NCBI GenBank assembly: GCA_937886445.1
Contig: CALGBY010000048.1
Location: 26,319-90,318, forward strand
Origin: an uncultured Clostridia bacterium
Lineage (GTDB): Bacteria > Bacillota > Clostridia > Christensenellales > Aristaeellaceae
Length of the DNA stretch: 64,000 nt
Reading direction: 5' to 3'
Positions within the stretch are counted from its first letter, which is position 1. Every line of letters begins with the position of its first letter. The position numbers and the translations under genes were made by a program. Of this stretch, positions 1 to 10,100 are shown one piece after another. Under the pieces are notes generated by a model. The model did no database searches, was not told the origin of the DNA, and worked only from the letters and a program-made list of their open reading frames with translations.

Positions 1-517
1 CGTCCGGAGAATCATCCACGACCATGCATTCGTCATAGGCTGCGTGCAGCTTCTGCGCGGCCAAACGGTATATCTCCGGGTCCGGCTTGGCTTTTCTGAT
101 ATCCGAGCCATCCAGCACGACCTGAAAATAGCGGTTCAATCCGGTTTTTCTCAGGATATATCTTCCGCTGAAGCCGGATGAGATCACAGCTGTGTTTACG
201 CCGTTCACCTTCAGCTTCGCGATGGTCTCCAGCGCCCCGGGGAAAACATCCTTTTCCCCCATGCCGCGTGTGTATTCCATAAAAAGATCGCTTTTCCGAA
301 GCGTGAGCGCCAGCTTTTCCGCCTCTGTATAGGGACGGCGTGCTTTTTTGATCAGAAGCTCAAGGCCTTCATCCCGGCTCTTTCCCATCAGCTGCTCGGC
401 AAGCTTTCCATCAAAGCGAAGCCCCTGTTCAACGCACAGGGCTTCCCATGTAAGGTACTGATATCTGCGGGTGTCCGCCAGTACGCCTTCCAGATCAAAG
501 ATCACATTCTTTATCAA
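1..517 (-). CDS. HAD-superfamily phosphatase, beta-phosphoglucomutase-like (partial)
   Basis: The gene runs off the left edge, so only about 172 N-terminal residues are present. The start is a TTG at 517, set by GGAGGG six bases upstream. HAD motif I reads FDLEGVLADT at residues 7-16, motif II is VISSG, motif III is KAKPDPE and motif IV begins VVDDS. An alpha-helical cap domain lies between motifs I and II, as in beta-phosphoglucomutases and sugar-phosphate phosphatases, which use the first Asp as nucleophile. The second acidic residue of motif I is Glu rather than the usual Asp; this residue is the general acid/base in the family. Substrate cannot be told from sequence. A promoter lies directly upstream, so the gene is probably transcribed alone. 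Confidence 0.85.
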   Translation of the reverse strand, partial: MIKNVIFDLEGVLADTRRYQYLTWEALCVEQGLRFDGKLAEQLMGKSRDEGLELLIKKARRPYTEAEKLALTLRKSDLFMEYTRGMGEKDVFPGALETIAKLKVNGVNTAVISSGFSGRYILRKTGLNRYFQVVLDGSDIRKAKPDPEIYRLAAQKLHAAYDECMVVDDSPD

Positions 518-561
518 AGCGTTCCCTCCGAAATCAGCCTGTACCGATCCGTTTCATTTGC

Positions 562-590
562 ATTATATCACATTTTCCTTCCCGGGGCAA
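562..590 (-). promoter_or_regulatory. Sigma-A promoter for the HAD phosphatase gene
   Basis: On the minus strand TTGCCC (590-585) and TATAAT (567-562) are separated by 17 bases, 45 bases upstream of the TTG start. Confidence 0.65.
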
Positions 591-635
591 TGAAAATTCT
601 TAACGCGTTCCTGTGCGGTCTGAAGTGCCGTCAGC

Positions 636-683
636 CTTATAGCCCGCCCTCCGGATGAAGCACCGATGCGGCGTTTGAAAAAA
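636..683. repeat. Copy of dispersed CCGCCCTCCGG hairpin repeat
   Basis: This intergenic stretch matches the first half of the tandem units at 63779-64000: CTTAT, then CCGCCCTCCGG, then a GCACC block, then GTTTGAAAAA. It sits immediately beyond the terminator of the acetyltransferase gene. Together with the flanking bases it accounts for most of the 518-715 intergenic space. Confidence 0.6.
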
Positions 684-705
684 GGGTATTCCCTTAAGAA
701 TACCC
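678..705 (-). terminator. Rho-independent terminator
   Basis: On the minus strand an 8-bp stem (GGGTATTC pairing with GAATACCC) is followed by six T residues. It lies just past the stop codon of the acetyltransferase gene and ends the two-gene transcript that starts with the GMP-synthase-like gene. Confidence 0.85.
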
Positions 706-715
706 GATCACATGA

Positions 716-1516
716 TCACATATTGATGCCCGGCATGATATTGACGGTTTTTACATAATTCGCGTTCAGCTTATCCATCAGCGCCACCTGCGGACGGTTA
801 CGCCTGAAAACATGGGCATAAACCGTTTTTACCCCGCGGGCGGAAAGGATGGAACAGGCGGCATTCAGCAATTGCCCGGCCATATGCTGCCGCCGGTAAT
901 CGATGTGCGTGTAGATATTGAGCAATGTGGCGGAATCTCCGGCGCCGGTCAGCACGGTCTCCGTCACGGGTATCTGCCCTCTGTAATACCCCAGCGCCAT
1001 AAACAGCTGCTGCTGCTGCCAGAGAGTAAGATAATCCTCTTCAAAAGGCTGGATGCAGTGCGCGTTGACCCTTTGCAGGAAGGCCGCCCTGGAAGCGGGA
1101 TCCGCAAGCGGTACGGAGCCGTAATTCATCCCGATAGGCGCTCTGGAATCTCCCTGTACGGGCTCAAAACGCACAACATCCTCCGCGTCGTCGGCCACTA
1201 GACCGCATTCCTCATAAAAATGCAGCATCTCCGTATCTTCCGGGGCTACACAGGTATACAGTCTGGCCGGTACGGAAGGGGTTGCCGCCTTCAGCTGTTC
1301 CGCTCTCGCGAAAAGCGCTCCGAAGAGCATGTTTCTCGCCTGCGGCTGCGCTTCTATGCTGATATAGTAATGCACAGGGCGTTCCGGATACATGCTTTTC
1401 TGTTCAAAACGGATCAGGTATCCCGTTCCCAGCTGGGTCATATTGGTGTCCGAAACGAAGAATACATCCTCCGGCTGAAACCCCTGATAGGGAGCGACTG
1501 GATGAGTGATACGCAT
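716..1516 (-). CDS. GNAT-family N-acetyltransferase (probable tandem GNAT fold)
   Basis: A 266-residue protein starting at ATG 1516 with AAAGGAG upstream. The C-terminal half (about 195-260) has the GNAT acetyl-CoA-binding pattern: a beta strand ending YTHIDYRRQHMAG, then a helix and a strand (VKTVYAHVF). The N-terminal half also looks like a degenerate GNAT fold (YYISIEAQ, then FYEECGLV), so this may be a double-GNAT protein in which one half keeps catalysis. Acceptor substrate is unknown. It lies 13 bases after the GMP-synthase-like gene and shares its terminator, so the two are co-transcribed. Confidence 0.75.
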   Translation of the reverse strand: MRITHPVAPYQGFQPEDVFFVSDTNMTQLGTGYLIRFEQKSMYPERPVHYYISIEAQPQARNMLFGALFARAEQLKAATPSVPARLYTCVAPEDTEMLHFYEECGLVADDAEDVVRFEPVQGDSRAPIGMNYGSVPLADPASRAAFLQRVNAHCIQPFEEDYLTLWQQQQLFMALGYYRGQIPVTETVLTGAGDSATLLNIYTHIDYRRQHMAGQLLNAACSILSARGVKTVYAHVFRRNRPQVALMDKLNANYVKTVNIMPGINM

Positions 1517-1529
1517 ATCTTCTCCTTTG

Positions 1530-2969
1530 TCAGCAAAACTCGATCTCCCTGTTGCAGGAGGCGGGCGTCATATCATATAAAACACGGCAAACATCTTTTC
1601 TTTCCGCGCACAGGCGCTCACATACCCGCTCCGGCACATCCCAAGGCAGCCTGCAGGCATAGGCGCTGTCGCCCTCTCCGGCATGCACGGCACGCAGGCA
1701 GATCACCGAACGCGAAGCGTCGATCGCGTCGGGAAGAAGGAAGGCGAAAAATTTGAAAAGGCGGCGTATACCGGCCTCGGCGATCTCTTCCGCAAGGATG
1801 GCATCGGCACGGCGAAGGGTCTCCAGCCTTTCGGCGGTCACACAGCCGCGGATACGCAGCGCAAGGCCTGTTCCGGGGAACGGCTGGGCTGCCGTATATT
1901 CCGCCGGCATCCCCAGCATATCGCCGATCCTTCGCACTTCCTCAAGGAAAAGCTGGCTGAGCGGCGCGTAATCATTTTGATCTTCCAACGGCATATATGC
2001 GTTTTCCATCACATCACGCTGACAGGTGCCGCGCACGCACAGCGCGATATCGCCGAAGCTTTCCTTCTGCTCTCTGAGGATCTCACGCATCATACGGCGT
2101 ATGGCCTGCTCCTTATCGCTGTCGCTTTCAAGGCCGTTTACGGCCTCCATGAAGCGGTCTTCAGCCCTGATCCAGGTGATATCCAGACCCATCCGGTCTC
2201 TGAAGCACTCAAGGAAGGATATGCATTCCCGCTCGCGCATGAAGCCGGTATCGATCAGAACGCATTTCACCCGTTCCTTACCCAGCGCCCTGCACGCGAT
2301 GAGGGCACTCACGGCGCTGCATACGCCGCCGGTAAGGGCAACAAACGCCTTTCCATCGGGGCAGCGGGCACGCAGAGCCTCCTCACATTCCTTCAAAAAG
2401 GCAGCGTCATCCCAGGAAGCGGAGCAGCCACAGATGCCCAGCGCGAAGTTTTTCAGCATCAGCGCGCCGTCCGGGTCATTTTGCTCCGCCTCGAACTGCA
2501 TGCCGTAGACAGGCATCAACTCATGCGCGTAGCCCAGTACCTCTCCGTTTCCGCGGCAGATCACATTCATGCAGCCGGCCATTTCCAGATGCCTGATCCC
2601 GCATACCATCCGTTCCTGATCGGCAATGCCGTCATTCAGCACACAATGCTCAAAGGTAAAGGAGACCAGCCCGTCACCGGCGATCAGATCGCCCGCCTTG
2701 CCGCCGAGCATGGTAAGCATGGTAAGCGCCGGATCTCCCAGCGCCAGTATGGGCACACCGCTTTGCAGGATACGCGTATCAAAGGTGACAAGCGTACTTC
2801 CCACTGCCTTACCCGCCAGAATGATGCCCATCGGGTCCTCCGCGCGGATCGCCTCAAACGAGGCGCTGCCGGGAAGTATACGCGTGTTTACCTGTTCCGC
2901 GCGAAGCTTGCGCGTTACATTGCGGCAGTCCGCGTCTGAAAAATTCAGGATCAATATCAGATCACGCAT
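1530..2969 (-). CDS. GMP-synthase (GuaA) paralogue with lost catalytic residues
   Basis: The 479-residue protein follows GuaA along its full length: a class-I amidotransferase-like domain (1-185), a PP-loop ATP-pyrophosphatase domain (about 190-370) and the GuaA C-terminal dimerisation domain (PFPGTGLALRI, LRRADAI). Key residues are gone. The glutaminase nucleophile motif (normally GICYG) reads ALGDPAL, so the Cys is lost. The His motif (normally GVQFHPE) reads GMQFEAE. The PP-loop SGGVDS is TGGVCS, and the C-terminal KPPATIEWE is replaced by NREIEFC. Genuine GuaA makes GMP from XMP, ATP and glutamine in the cytoplasm; this protein is unlikely to. I chose the internal ATG at 2969 because it aligns with the family start (LILILNF). 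An upstream in-frame start at 3038 would add 23 residues without family support. Confidence 0.8.
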   Translation of the reverse strand: MRDLILILNFSDADCRNVTRKLRAEQVNTRILPGSASFEAIRAEDPMGIILAGKAVGSTLVTFDTRILQSGVPILALGDPALTMLTMLGGKAGDLIAGDGLVSFTFEHCVLNDGIADQERMVCGIRHLEMAGCMNVICRGNGEVLGYAHELMPVYGMQFEAEQNDPDGALMLKNFALGICGCSASWDDAAFLKECEEALRARCPDGKAFVALTGGVCSAVSALIACRALGKERVKCVLIDTGFMRERECISFLECFRDRMGLDITWIRAEDRFMEAVNGLESDSDKEQAIRRMMREILREQKESFGDIALCVRGTCQRDVMENAYMPLEDQNDYAPLSQLFLEEVRRIGDMLGMPAEYTAAQPFPGTGLALRIRGCVTAERLETLRRADAILAEEIAEAGIRRLFKFFAFLLPDAIDASRSVICLRAVHAGEGDSAYACRLPWDVPERVCERLCAERKDVCRVLYDMTPASCNREIEFC

Positions 2970-3097
2970 AGCAAATCTACTCTCCGTATGCTGCCGGGCT
3001 GTTGAAGAAGCCATCTGGGCTGTATACTCCCGGCACAAAATATATTATTTCGACATAACGGGGAAAAATCCTTTTTTTCTGTGTCCGGGCGCATTTT

Positions 3098-3128
3098 TCA
3101 AAAACAGAGGCGGCGCATACACGCCGCC
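3098..3128 (-). terminator. Rho-independent terminator after CHAP gene
   Basis: On the minus strand GGCGGCG (3128-3122) pairs with CGCCGCC (3115-3109) across a six-base loop, followed by TCTGTTTTTG. It lies eight bases past the CHAP stop codon. Confidence 0.8.
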
Positions 3129-3135
3129 CTCCGTA

Positions 3136-4077
3136 TCATCGGTCCACTTCCCATACACCGGGGTCACTGCTCATTTTCTCGGTGACCGCCTTATCCAGCG
3201 CGCGCTGGGTGACCGGACCGGCATTGCCGGTCTGATCGATCGCGTGATCGCGCTGAAAACGGGTGACGGCATTCTGTGTGATCTGCCCGTACTGCCCGGT
3301 GGTGTAATTCTGTTCCATATACCCCAGCAGCACAAGCTTCTCCTGCAGCTGACGCACCTTTTCGCCCTTGTTGCCGAAGCGCATCGTCATATCCGCCAGA
3401 TCATACACCGTTCCGTAGCCCTGAATGGTCTCATCCGCTGTGCTGTAGCTCCTGCGCTGTACGCGGTCCGGGTTATTGCCCTCGATCACATGCACATACA
3501 CATTTCCGGAGGCATCACGGGTACAGTATTCCACCATTGCCACATGGGTGGTATCGCCGGATTCCAGAACGGAAAAGAATACCCAGTCCCCCGGCTGGGG
3601 CACATAGCTGTTCTTTGCCATCATTTCCGTTTCACCGCGGTACCACTGGCTGCCCCAGTTGGGCACATGACCGGTGCGCGCGATATAGCGCCCCGCCGAT
3701 ATGAACCAGTTACGTCCCACATTGGACGCTCCGTACATGGGATATACATTGTAAAGCAGGCTCAGGCCGTCCAGCTTATCCGTTTCGTTCACACACCAGC
3801 AGAGAAACTCCGCGCACCACTGGCAGGTGGGGTCTCCCACCCATTCACCGTACTTGGTGCGGCCGTATTTTCCCTCCGTATAGCCCAGCTCGCCCCGTGC
3901 CACCTCTATCAGATCGCACACATAATCAGGCACGGCCCGAACGGGTTCGATCAGCGTTTCCCCGTCCGGGATCTCGGGTATGCCCGCCATGAAGGTATCC
4001 GCTCCCGCGAGAGCGGGAGCGATACCGCCGAGGAGCAGGATCAAAGCCAGAAATACGCCTGCCGGTTTCATTTTCAT
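3136..4077 (-). CDS. Secreted CHAP-domain peptidoglycan hydrolase with peptidoglycan-binding domain
   Basis: The 313-residue protein starts at ATG 4077, behind GGAGGAAGG. A signal peptide occupies residues 1-24 (MKMKP, hydrophobic core, PALAGA). The CHAP domain (about 50-200) shows the catalytic Cys in CQWCAEFLCW and the His in TTHVAMVEY, as expected for Cys/His amidases and endopeptidases that cut cell-wall peptides. A PG_binding_1 domain follows at about 225-300 (FGNKGEKVRQLQEKL, then AVTRFQRDH). It probably acts outside the membrane in wall turnover. The gene lies downstream of the giant MucBP/SH3b gene in the same orientation. Its ribosome-binding site is embedded in a copy of the dispersed repeat (4079-4140). 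Confidence 0.85.
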   Translation of the reverse strand: MKMKPAGVFLALILLLGGIAPALAGADTFMAGIPEIPDGETLIEPVRAVPDYVCDLIEVARGELGYTEGKYGRTKYGEWVGDPTCQWCAEFLCWCVNETDKLDGLSLLYNVYPMYGASNVGRNWFISAGRYIARTGHVPNWGSQWYRGETEMMAKNSYVPQPGDWVFFSVLESGDTTHVAMVEYCTRDASGNVYVHVIEGNNPDRVQRRSYSTADETIQGYGTVYDLADMTMRFGNKGEKVRQLQEKLVLLGYMEQNYTTGQYGQITQNAVTRFQRDHAIDQTGNAGPVTQRALDKAVTEKMSSDPGVWEVDR

Positions 4078-4078
4078 A

Positions 4079-4140
4079 CTATTATTCCTTCCTCCGGATG
4101 ATGTACCATTGGGTCGTTTGCAGACCGGCCGACACGATCC
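4079..4140. repeat. Dispersed repeat copy supplying the CHAP gene ribosome-binding site
   Basis: The plus strand reads ATTATTCCTTCCTCCGGAT, a GTACCATTGGG block, then GTTTGCAGACCGGCCGACAC. This parallels the order CTTATGGTCCGCCCTCCGG, GGCACCATTGG, GTTTGAAAATGGCCGTACAC in the tandem array near 63.9 kb. Read on the minus strand, the CCGGAGG part of the repeat is the Shine-Dalgarno sequence of the CHAP gene. Confidence 0.55.
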
Positions 4141-4194
4141 TCCAATTGAATTCATTCCCGCTCACGGGAAAGCGGGGATTTCCGTTTTTCCGTC

Positions 4195-7100
4195 TCAGGC
4201 ATTCCCGCCGTCTTTTCTGCGTTTGGAACGGGGATGCAGTTCGGGCATCGCGATATGACTGTAGTCATCGTCATTTTCCGCGTTGAGCCCGGTATCCGGC
4301 GTTCTGTCCGAAAGGAGACCGGCCTCCGGCCTGATCTCGGCAGGACGGAAGCGCATCGTGTTTCCGATCGTATCCGCGGAAGCGGCAGGGTTCTCCTGCC
4401 CGATCGGGGCGGGACGGAAGCGCATCGTATTTCCGTTTGTCTCAGAAGAAGGCGCGGGCACTGCCGGAGCGGCAGAGCGCTGCGGAAGCCCGGAGGACGC
4501 ATCATTCTGACCGGCAGGACGGAAGCGCGCTGTATTTCCGTTTGTCTCGGAAGAAGGCGCGGGTGCAGCCGGAGCGGCAGGGTGCTGCGGAAGCTCAGAG
4601 GGTGCGCCGCTCTGCGGGGCACGCGGAGCGCCGCCTCTGGGGGGCATGAAGGTCACATTCTGCGCGTTTGCGGGAGCGGGACGGGAAGGCTGCTGCTGTG
4701 TGCGTTCCGCTGCGCTTCTCTGCGCCATACCGGCCGCCTGACGGCGGACGGCCTCACGCCGCTTTTCATTGCGGCTGTGGATGGAACAGGCATATACCGC
4801 CACCGCCGCGGCGATCACGGCCAGCCCGATCACTACAATGATCCAGATAGCTCCGCTGTCGCCGTTTTCATCCGAAACGGTACCGGCGCTGTCTGATACG
4901 GTGTTGGAAGGGATACCGGGATCCGGCCTGTAGGTCGCGATGTCGGGCACCGCGGGCGTTGCCGTAATGTTTGCGGCAACAGAGAATACATAGGGCGTCA
5001 CGGTGGCGGTGCTCTCTTCACCGCCGTCATCCGTTTCCTCTTCTCCGAAATCGAAGCTCGGAACAGGGGTATAGGGGTTGAAGGGGGCATAGGTCACACT
5101 CGCGCCGGGGTTCTGCCAGCGGCTCATGTTGTAATCCTCATAGCTTTGCAGATCCTGCGCCTGTCCCCGGCTGCCGGTATCCTCAAACGAGGAAATGTAT
5201 TCCTCGCTGGAAAGGAAGCGGTCCACCTCGCCCAGCTTCAGCCTGGTCACATAATCCGCCGATACAAAGCCCTCGCGCACGGCATTGCTTCCGGTCACGG
5301 TCACGGCATACCACACATCACCGTTTTTGCCGTATGCCTCGCCCTCGACCACCAGCAGTGAATACTGCGGCAGCAGTTCCAGACGGTTTCCGTCCGGCGC
5401 GTCGCGCAGGTTCACCTTATCCTTGCTGATGAACGCGTAGCAGGAAAGGCTGTCCTCGGTAACAGGCTCGGGCGTAACGGGAGCGGGAGAAGGCGTAGGC
5501 GTGCGCAGACTGTCAAGATAACCCGTGATCTGGTCATTGGTCATCATTTCGGTCTGGTCCGCGCGGATATAACCGGTCATTTCATTATAGCGCGCGTACT
5601 GCCACTGGATCCCCTGATAATACTGCTGTCCCTCCACCCAGCAGACGGAGCCTTCGGGAAGCAGGCGGATGATGCCCGCCTGTCCGTCCGGCGCGCTGCG
5701 CAGCGGCACCGTATCACCCAGCGTACGGCAGTAGCCGCTGTAGGGAGCGGGAGTAGGCGTGAAGGGGACAGGCGTAGAGGTCGCCTGCATCTTCGCAAGG
5801 TATTCGGCGGCAACATCGCTCGGGATATGGTTCAGCTCGCTGTCTGTTACCCAGCCTTCGCCGCCGCGGTCCTGCGGGTTCACATAATCCCACAGGATGC
5901 CGTCCTGCCATACCTGTGCGGAGATCAGCACCAGTCCGTCTCTGGGCAGGATATCGGTCACAGCCTGGCTGCTCTGAGAGGTCTGCCCGCGAAGCGGCGT
6001 CTGATCCCTGCAGATCGCGTAGCCCTGATAGGGAGCGGCCGTAGGCGTGGGAGCGGGCGTGGGCGTTACAAATTCCGTAGGCTCCGGCGTTACATAAACA
6101 GTGGGCACAGGCGTATAGGTGGGCGGCACCGTGGGAGCGGGCGTAGGCGCGGGCAGCGTGGGCGCCGGGCTGTTCAGCTTGCTCTGCTCCGCGTCGCTGT
6201 CGCTGCGGCTCATCAGCTTCAGGTACCTGGCAAGGATGTAGCCTTCCCTGTTCTTCGCGATGACATGATACCATTCCTCGCCATTCGCGTTGAGCGTCAT
6301 TTCAAGCACCCATACCTTGGTATTCTTGTTTTCAAGCTGCAACACGCGGGAGGATCCGGTATCGGGCTGCGAACGCACATTCAGCTTGGATGAAGTGGTT
6401 TTCGCCCAGAGATTGATGCCCGCACCAGTGTCTGGCGCGGGAGTGGCGGTAGGCAGCGGAGTAGCAGTGGCAAAATACGCTCTTACTTCCTCCTCTGTCA
6501 GGAAGGTAAGGGTGTTTTCCTTGAAGAAACCGGTCTTTCCGGCGTTTTCTCCCAGATACCATACCTCGCTGTCCTCATTGACCACACGCCCCGTCACATG
6601 CACGGGCTCGCTTCTCGTGGCAATGCCGATGCGGTTGTCCTCCTTTGCCGTGGGGGCGGAACGGATGTTGGTCGTATCGGATTTTGTGCGGGCGTAGCTG
6701 TCCATCGGCTGCACAAGGTAGCCCGGATCGGCGCTCGCGGCTTTCTTGTAGTAGAAGATCACATAGGAAGGCGTCATCACGCCGCCCTCAAGGTAGACAT
6801 CCTCCGTCTCTCCGCTCTTTGAAAGGTCCGGCTCATAGCCCTCCTTCAGGTCCGCCGGACGGGGATATACCGTGTTCATTCCGTCATAGCACACCTGCAC
6901 CGTGGCCGTGGCCACATCCGCGCCCTCCGCGTCACGGTAGTAGATGACCACTTCCTCTGTTTTGCGTGAGAAATAGAATACCGCTTCCTGTGGGAAAACC
7001 GTGCCGTCCGCGTACACAGTCACGGAAACGGGGTTTTCACTCACAATCTCATAACCGCTTCCGAGCTTTTCATCGGCATGACGCGCGTCGGCATAAACGG

Positions 7101-10100
7101 GTGTTACCGTGCCGCAGGTGCACAGCACGCTTTCCCGGTAGAATTCGCGTTCGTTATCGCGGTCGATATATACCACATTCACACTTTTTTCGGTGGGGAC
7201 GGGCACCTCTGTCGCGGGACGGGGCGTTTCCGTCTGAACGGGGGCGGGCGCGGAGAACCAGAACACCACTGTGTCCTGATCCGCTCCGTATTCGTTGACC
7301 GTCACATAAACGCGGTCCGCACTGACCAGCTCACATCCGTCACGAAGCCCCTCCGGCGCGCAGACGATCTCCGTAACGCCCTCATAGCAGGTCATTGCCT
7401 GTTCAGGCGCCACCTGAGAGGAATCCTCCCGGCAGAGGTAGAGAACGGTCACATTCGCGGCATTTGCGCCGGTGCGCGGGTCATCCGCCGTATCAGTACC
7501 GGCGTCGTCGCCCTCTTCTTCGGCGGCAAAATAGCATACAAAGATCACTTCATCCTGGCTGAGCATCCCGTTCTGCTCGGCATAGACGATAACATATTCA
7601 TCCTGGCAGATGCAGCCCTCAGGCAGAGCGGAAAGATCGGGATATACAAGATTTTCGCCGGGCATGAGCTCCGCTTCGCCGTCCGCGGCGGCGCTTTCGT
7701 CACTGCCCTCAACGGTGTAGCGCACAGGGATCCTGACCGGCCACACGGTACCGGTCTCCGCTTCCGTCGCGGCGTATACAAACACCGCTTCTTCGGGAGT
7801 GCAGTTTCCCTCCCCGTCCGCATACACGGTCACGCTGCCTTCTCCGGTAAGGATATAGCCCTCGACCGTGTCATAGCCGGGCACAACGGTGTTCCCGCCC
7901 TCCCAGATCTCACAGGCGGTGTCTTCCCTGACGCGCTCCCCGTTTTCATCGATATGGCGCACCGTGATGCTTACCGGCCATACGACCGGCTCATGGTACA
8001 CATAATAGAACACGGCTTCAGCGGGCTGCAGCGTACCGTCCTCAGACGCGACGATATTGATCACGGGGTTTTCCGCCTCGCTCTCATAGCCGGGAAGCAG
8101 ATCGTTGGGCTGCGGCACCAGTGTATTCTCTCCGGGCATCAGCTGCGCGAAGGTATCTGTCGCCACCGTCAGCCCGTCGCGCGTACGGTAGCTTACCGTA
8201 ACGGGCAGCGGCCAGGTGAGCGGCTCACGGTATTCATAGATAAAGGTGACCGTATTCTGGCTCAGGTTACCGGAGGAATCCGCCATCACATCAACATGCG
8301 CGTCCTCATCCTTAAGCACATAATTCTCAAGCAGTCCCTCGGGCATGGGATAGACCGTATTGATCCCCTCATTGACAGCCGCCGTACCCTCCGGAGCCAC
8401 GTCAAACCCGTTTTCATCGCGGTAAAGCACCGTTACATAACGGGGCCATTCGGTGGGAGAGGAATACACATACACAAAGCTGACTTCCGCCGGCGTTATC
8501 ACGCCCTGCTCATCGGCATACACGGTCACAGAGGCATTTTCATCCTGCAGGCTGTAATGCACATACAGGTCCTCCGGCTCGGGCAGGATCCGGGTGGTAC
8601 CCGGATATACGTCGACCGCCGTATCCGTTGCCACGGTCTCCCCTGTTTCGGATACATAGTGAACGATCACCTCTGCCGGCCAGACGACCGGGGCCTCATA
8701 CACGCACAGGAACACCGCCTCGGCCGGCTGCACTGTGCCGTCCGCCGCTGCAAAGACCCGTATTTCAGTGTCTCCGATGATACTGTATCCCTCAGGCAGG
8801 CTGTCCACAGAAGCGATAACGGTGTTTTCACCCTCGTTCCAGATCTCGCACACCCCGTCCTGAAGGATCGGCGTTCCGTTTTCATCCAGATAGCGCACAT
8901 TCACGGTAACAGGCCAGCTCACCTGCGGCGTATAGCTGTATACAAAGGTCACATCGCTCTGCACATTGCCCAGCGCGTCCGCGTACACGGTCTGCTCCGT
9001 GCCGTAAAGCGGAGCCCATCCATCCGGAAGAAGGGTGGGAAGGGCGTAGATCACACACTCGCCTTCGTTCCACACATCCTGCCGGGTGCTCTCCGCGATC
9101 TCTGTTCCGTTTTCGTCGGTGTAATGCACCGTCACATACACAGGCCATTCCACCGGAGGCGTATAGGTATATACAAATACCGCCTCACCCTGCACATTGC
9201 CCTCCGCGTCGGCATACACATATTTGACGCCGTCTCCCTGCAGCGTATAGCCCGCAGGCAGGGCGGAGGGATCCGCATACACCTCATTCTCTCCCTCATG
9301 CGTGATCTCAGCCATCCCTGCCGGGCAGATCTCCTCGCCGTTCTCGTTCACATACCGTACAGCCGCGTAGACAGGCCACTGTACAGGAGGCGTATAGGTA
9401 TATACAAATACCGCTTCGCCCTGCACATTGCCCTCCGCATCGGCATACACATACATCACGCCGTCTCCCTGCAGCGTATACCCCTCGGGCAGAGAGGAGG
9501 GAGAGGCATATACGGTGTTCTCCCCCTCATGCGTGATCTCGGCGCTTCCGGCCGGGCAGATCTCCTCGCCGTATTCGTTGATATAGCGCACATTGACATA
9601 AACAGGCCACTGCACGGCAGGCGTATAGCTGTAAACAAAGGTCACTTCACCGGGCTGTACGGTGCCGTCCGGAGAAGCATACACCTGCTGTACGCTGTCT
9701 CCCTCCAGCGCGTAGCCGTCCGGCAGGAAGGAAGGCTGAGCCCATACGGAATTATTCCCTTCGTATACATCCTGTGTGCTGTCATCGCACAGCACAAAGC
9801 CGTCCGGCGTAACATAGTGCACGGTCACACGCACGGGCCACTGCACGGAGGGGGCGATCTCCTCCGCCGGCACCGGCTGAGTGGATATATAGATACGTAT
9901 CTCTTCCGCGGAGGAATCCGCACGGCTGCAGATCACCGTTACCGGCGTCGCTCCGTCCGCGGTGCTTCCGCAGTCATAGACGCCGAAAAGGTCGTCCCCG
10001 CTGCCGGGGAAGAAATCGATGAATTCCCCGTACAGATCCGATATTTCCAGCTTCAGGCTGCTCATATCCGTACCGGCGGGAAGCTGCGCCCAATAGGCGT

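Noticed and set aside
2970..3038. Purine riboswitch before the GuaA-like gene
   Set aside because: The short leader shows no purine-riboswitch core or terminator hairpin that I can recognise.
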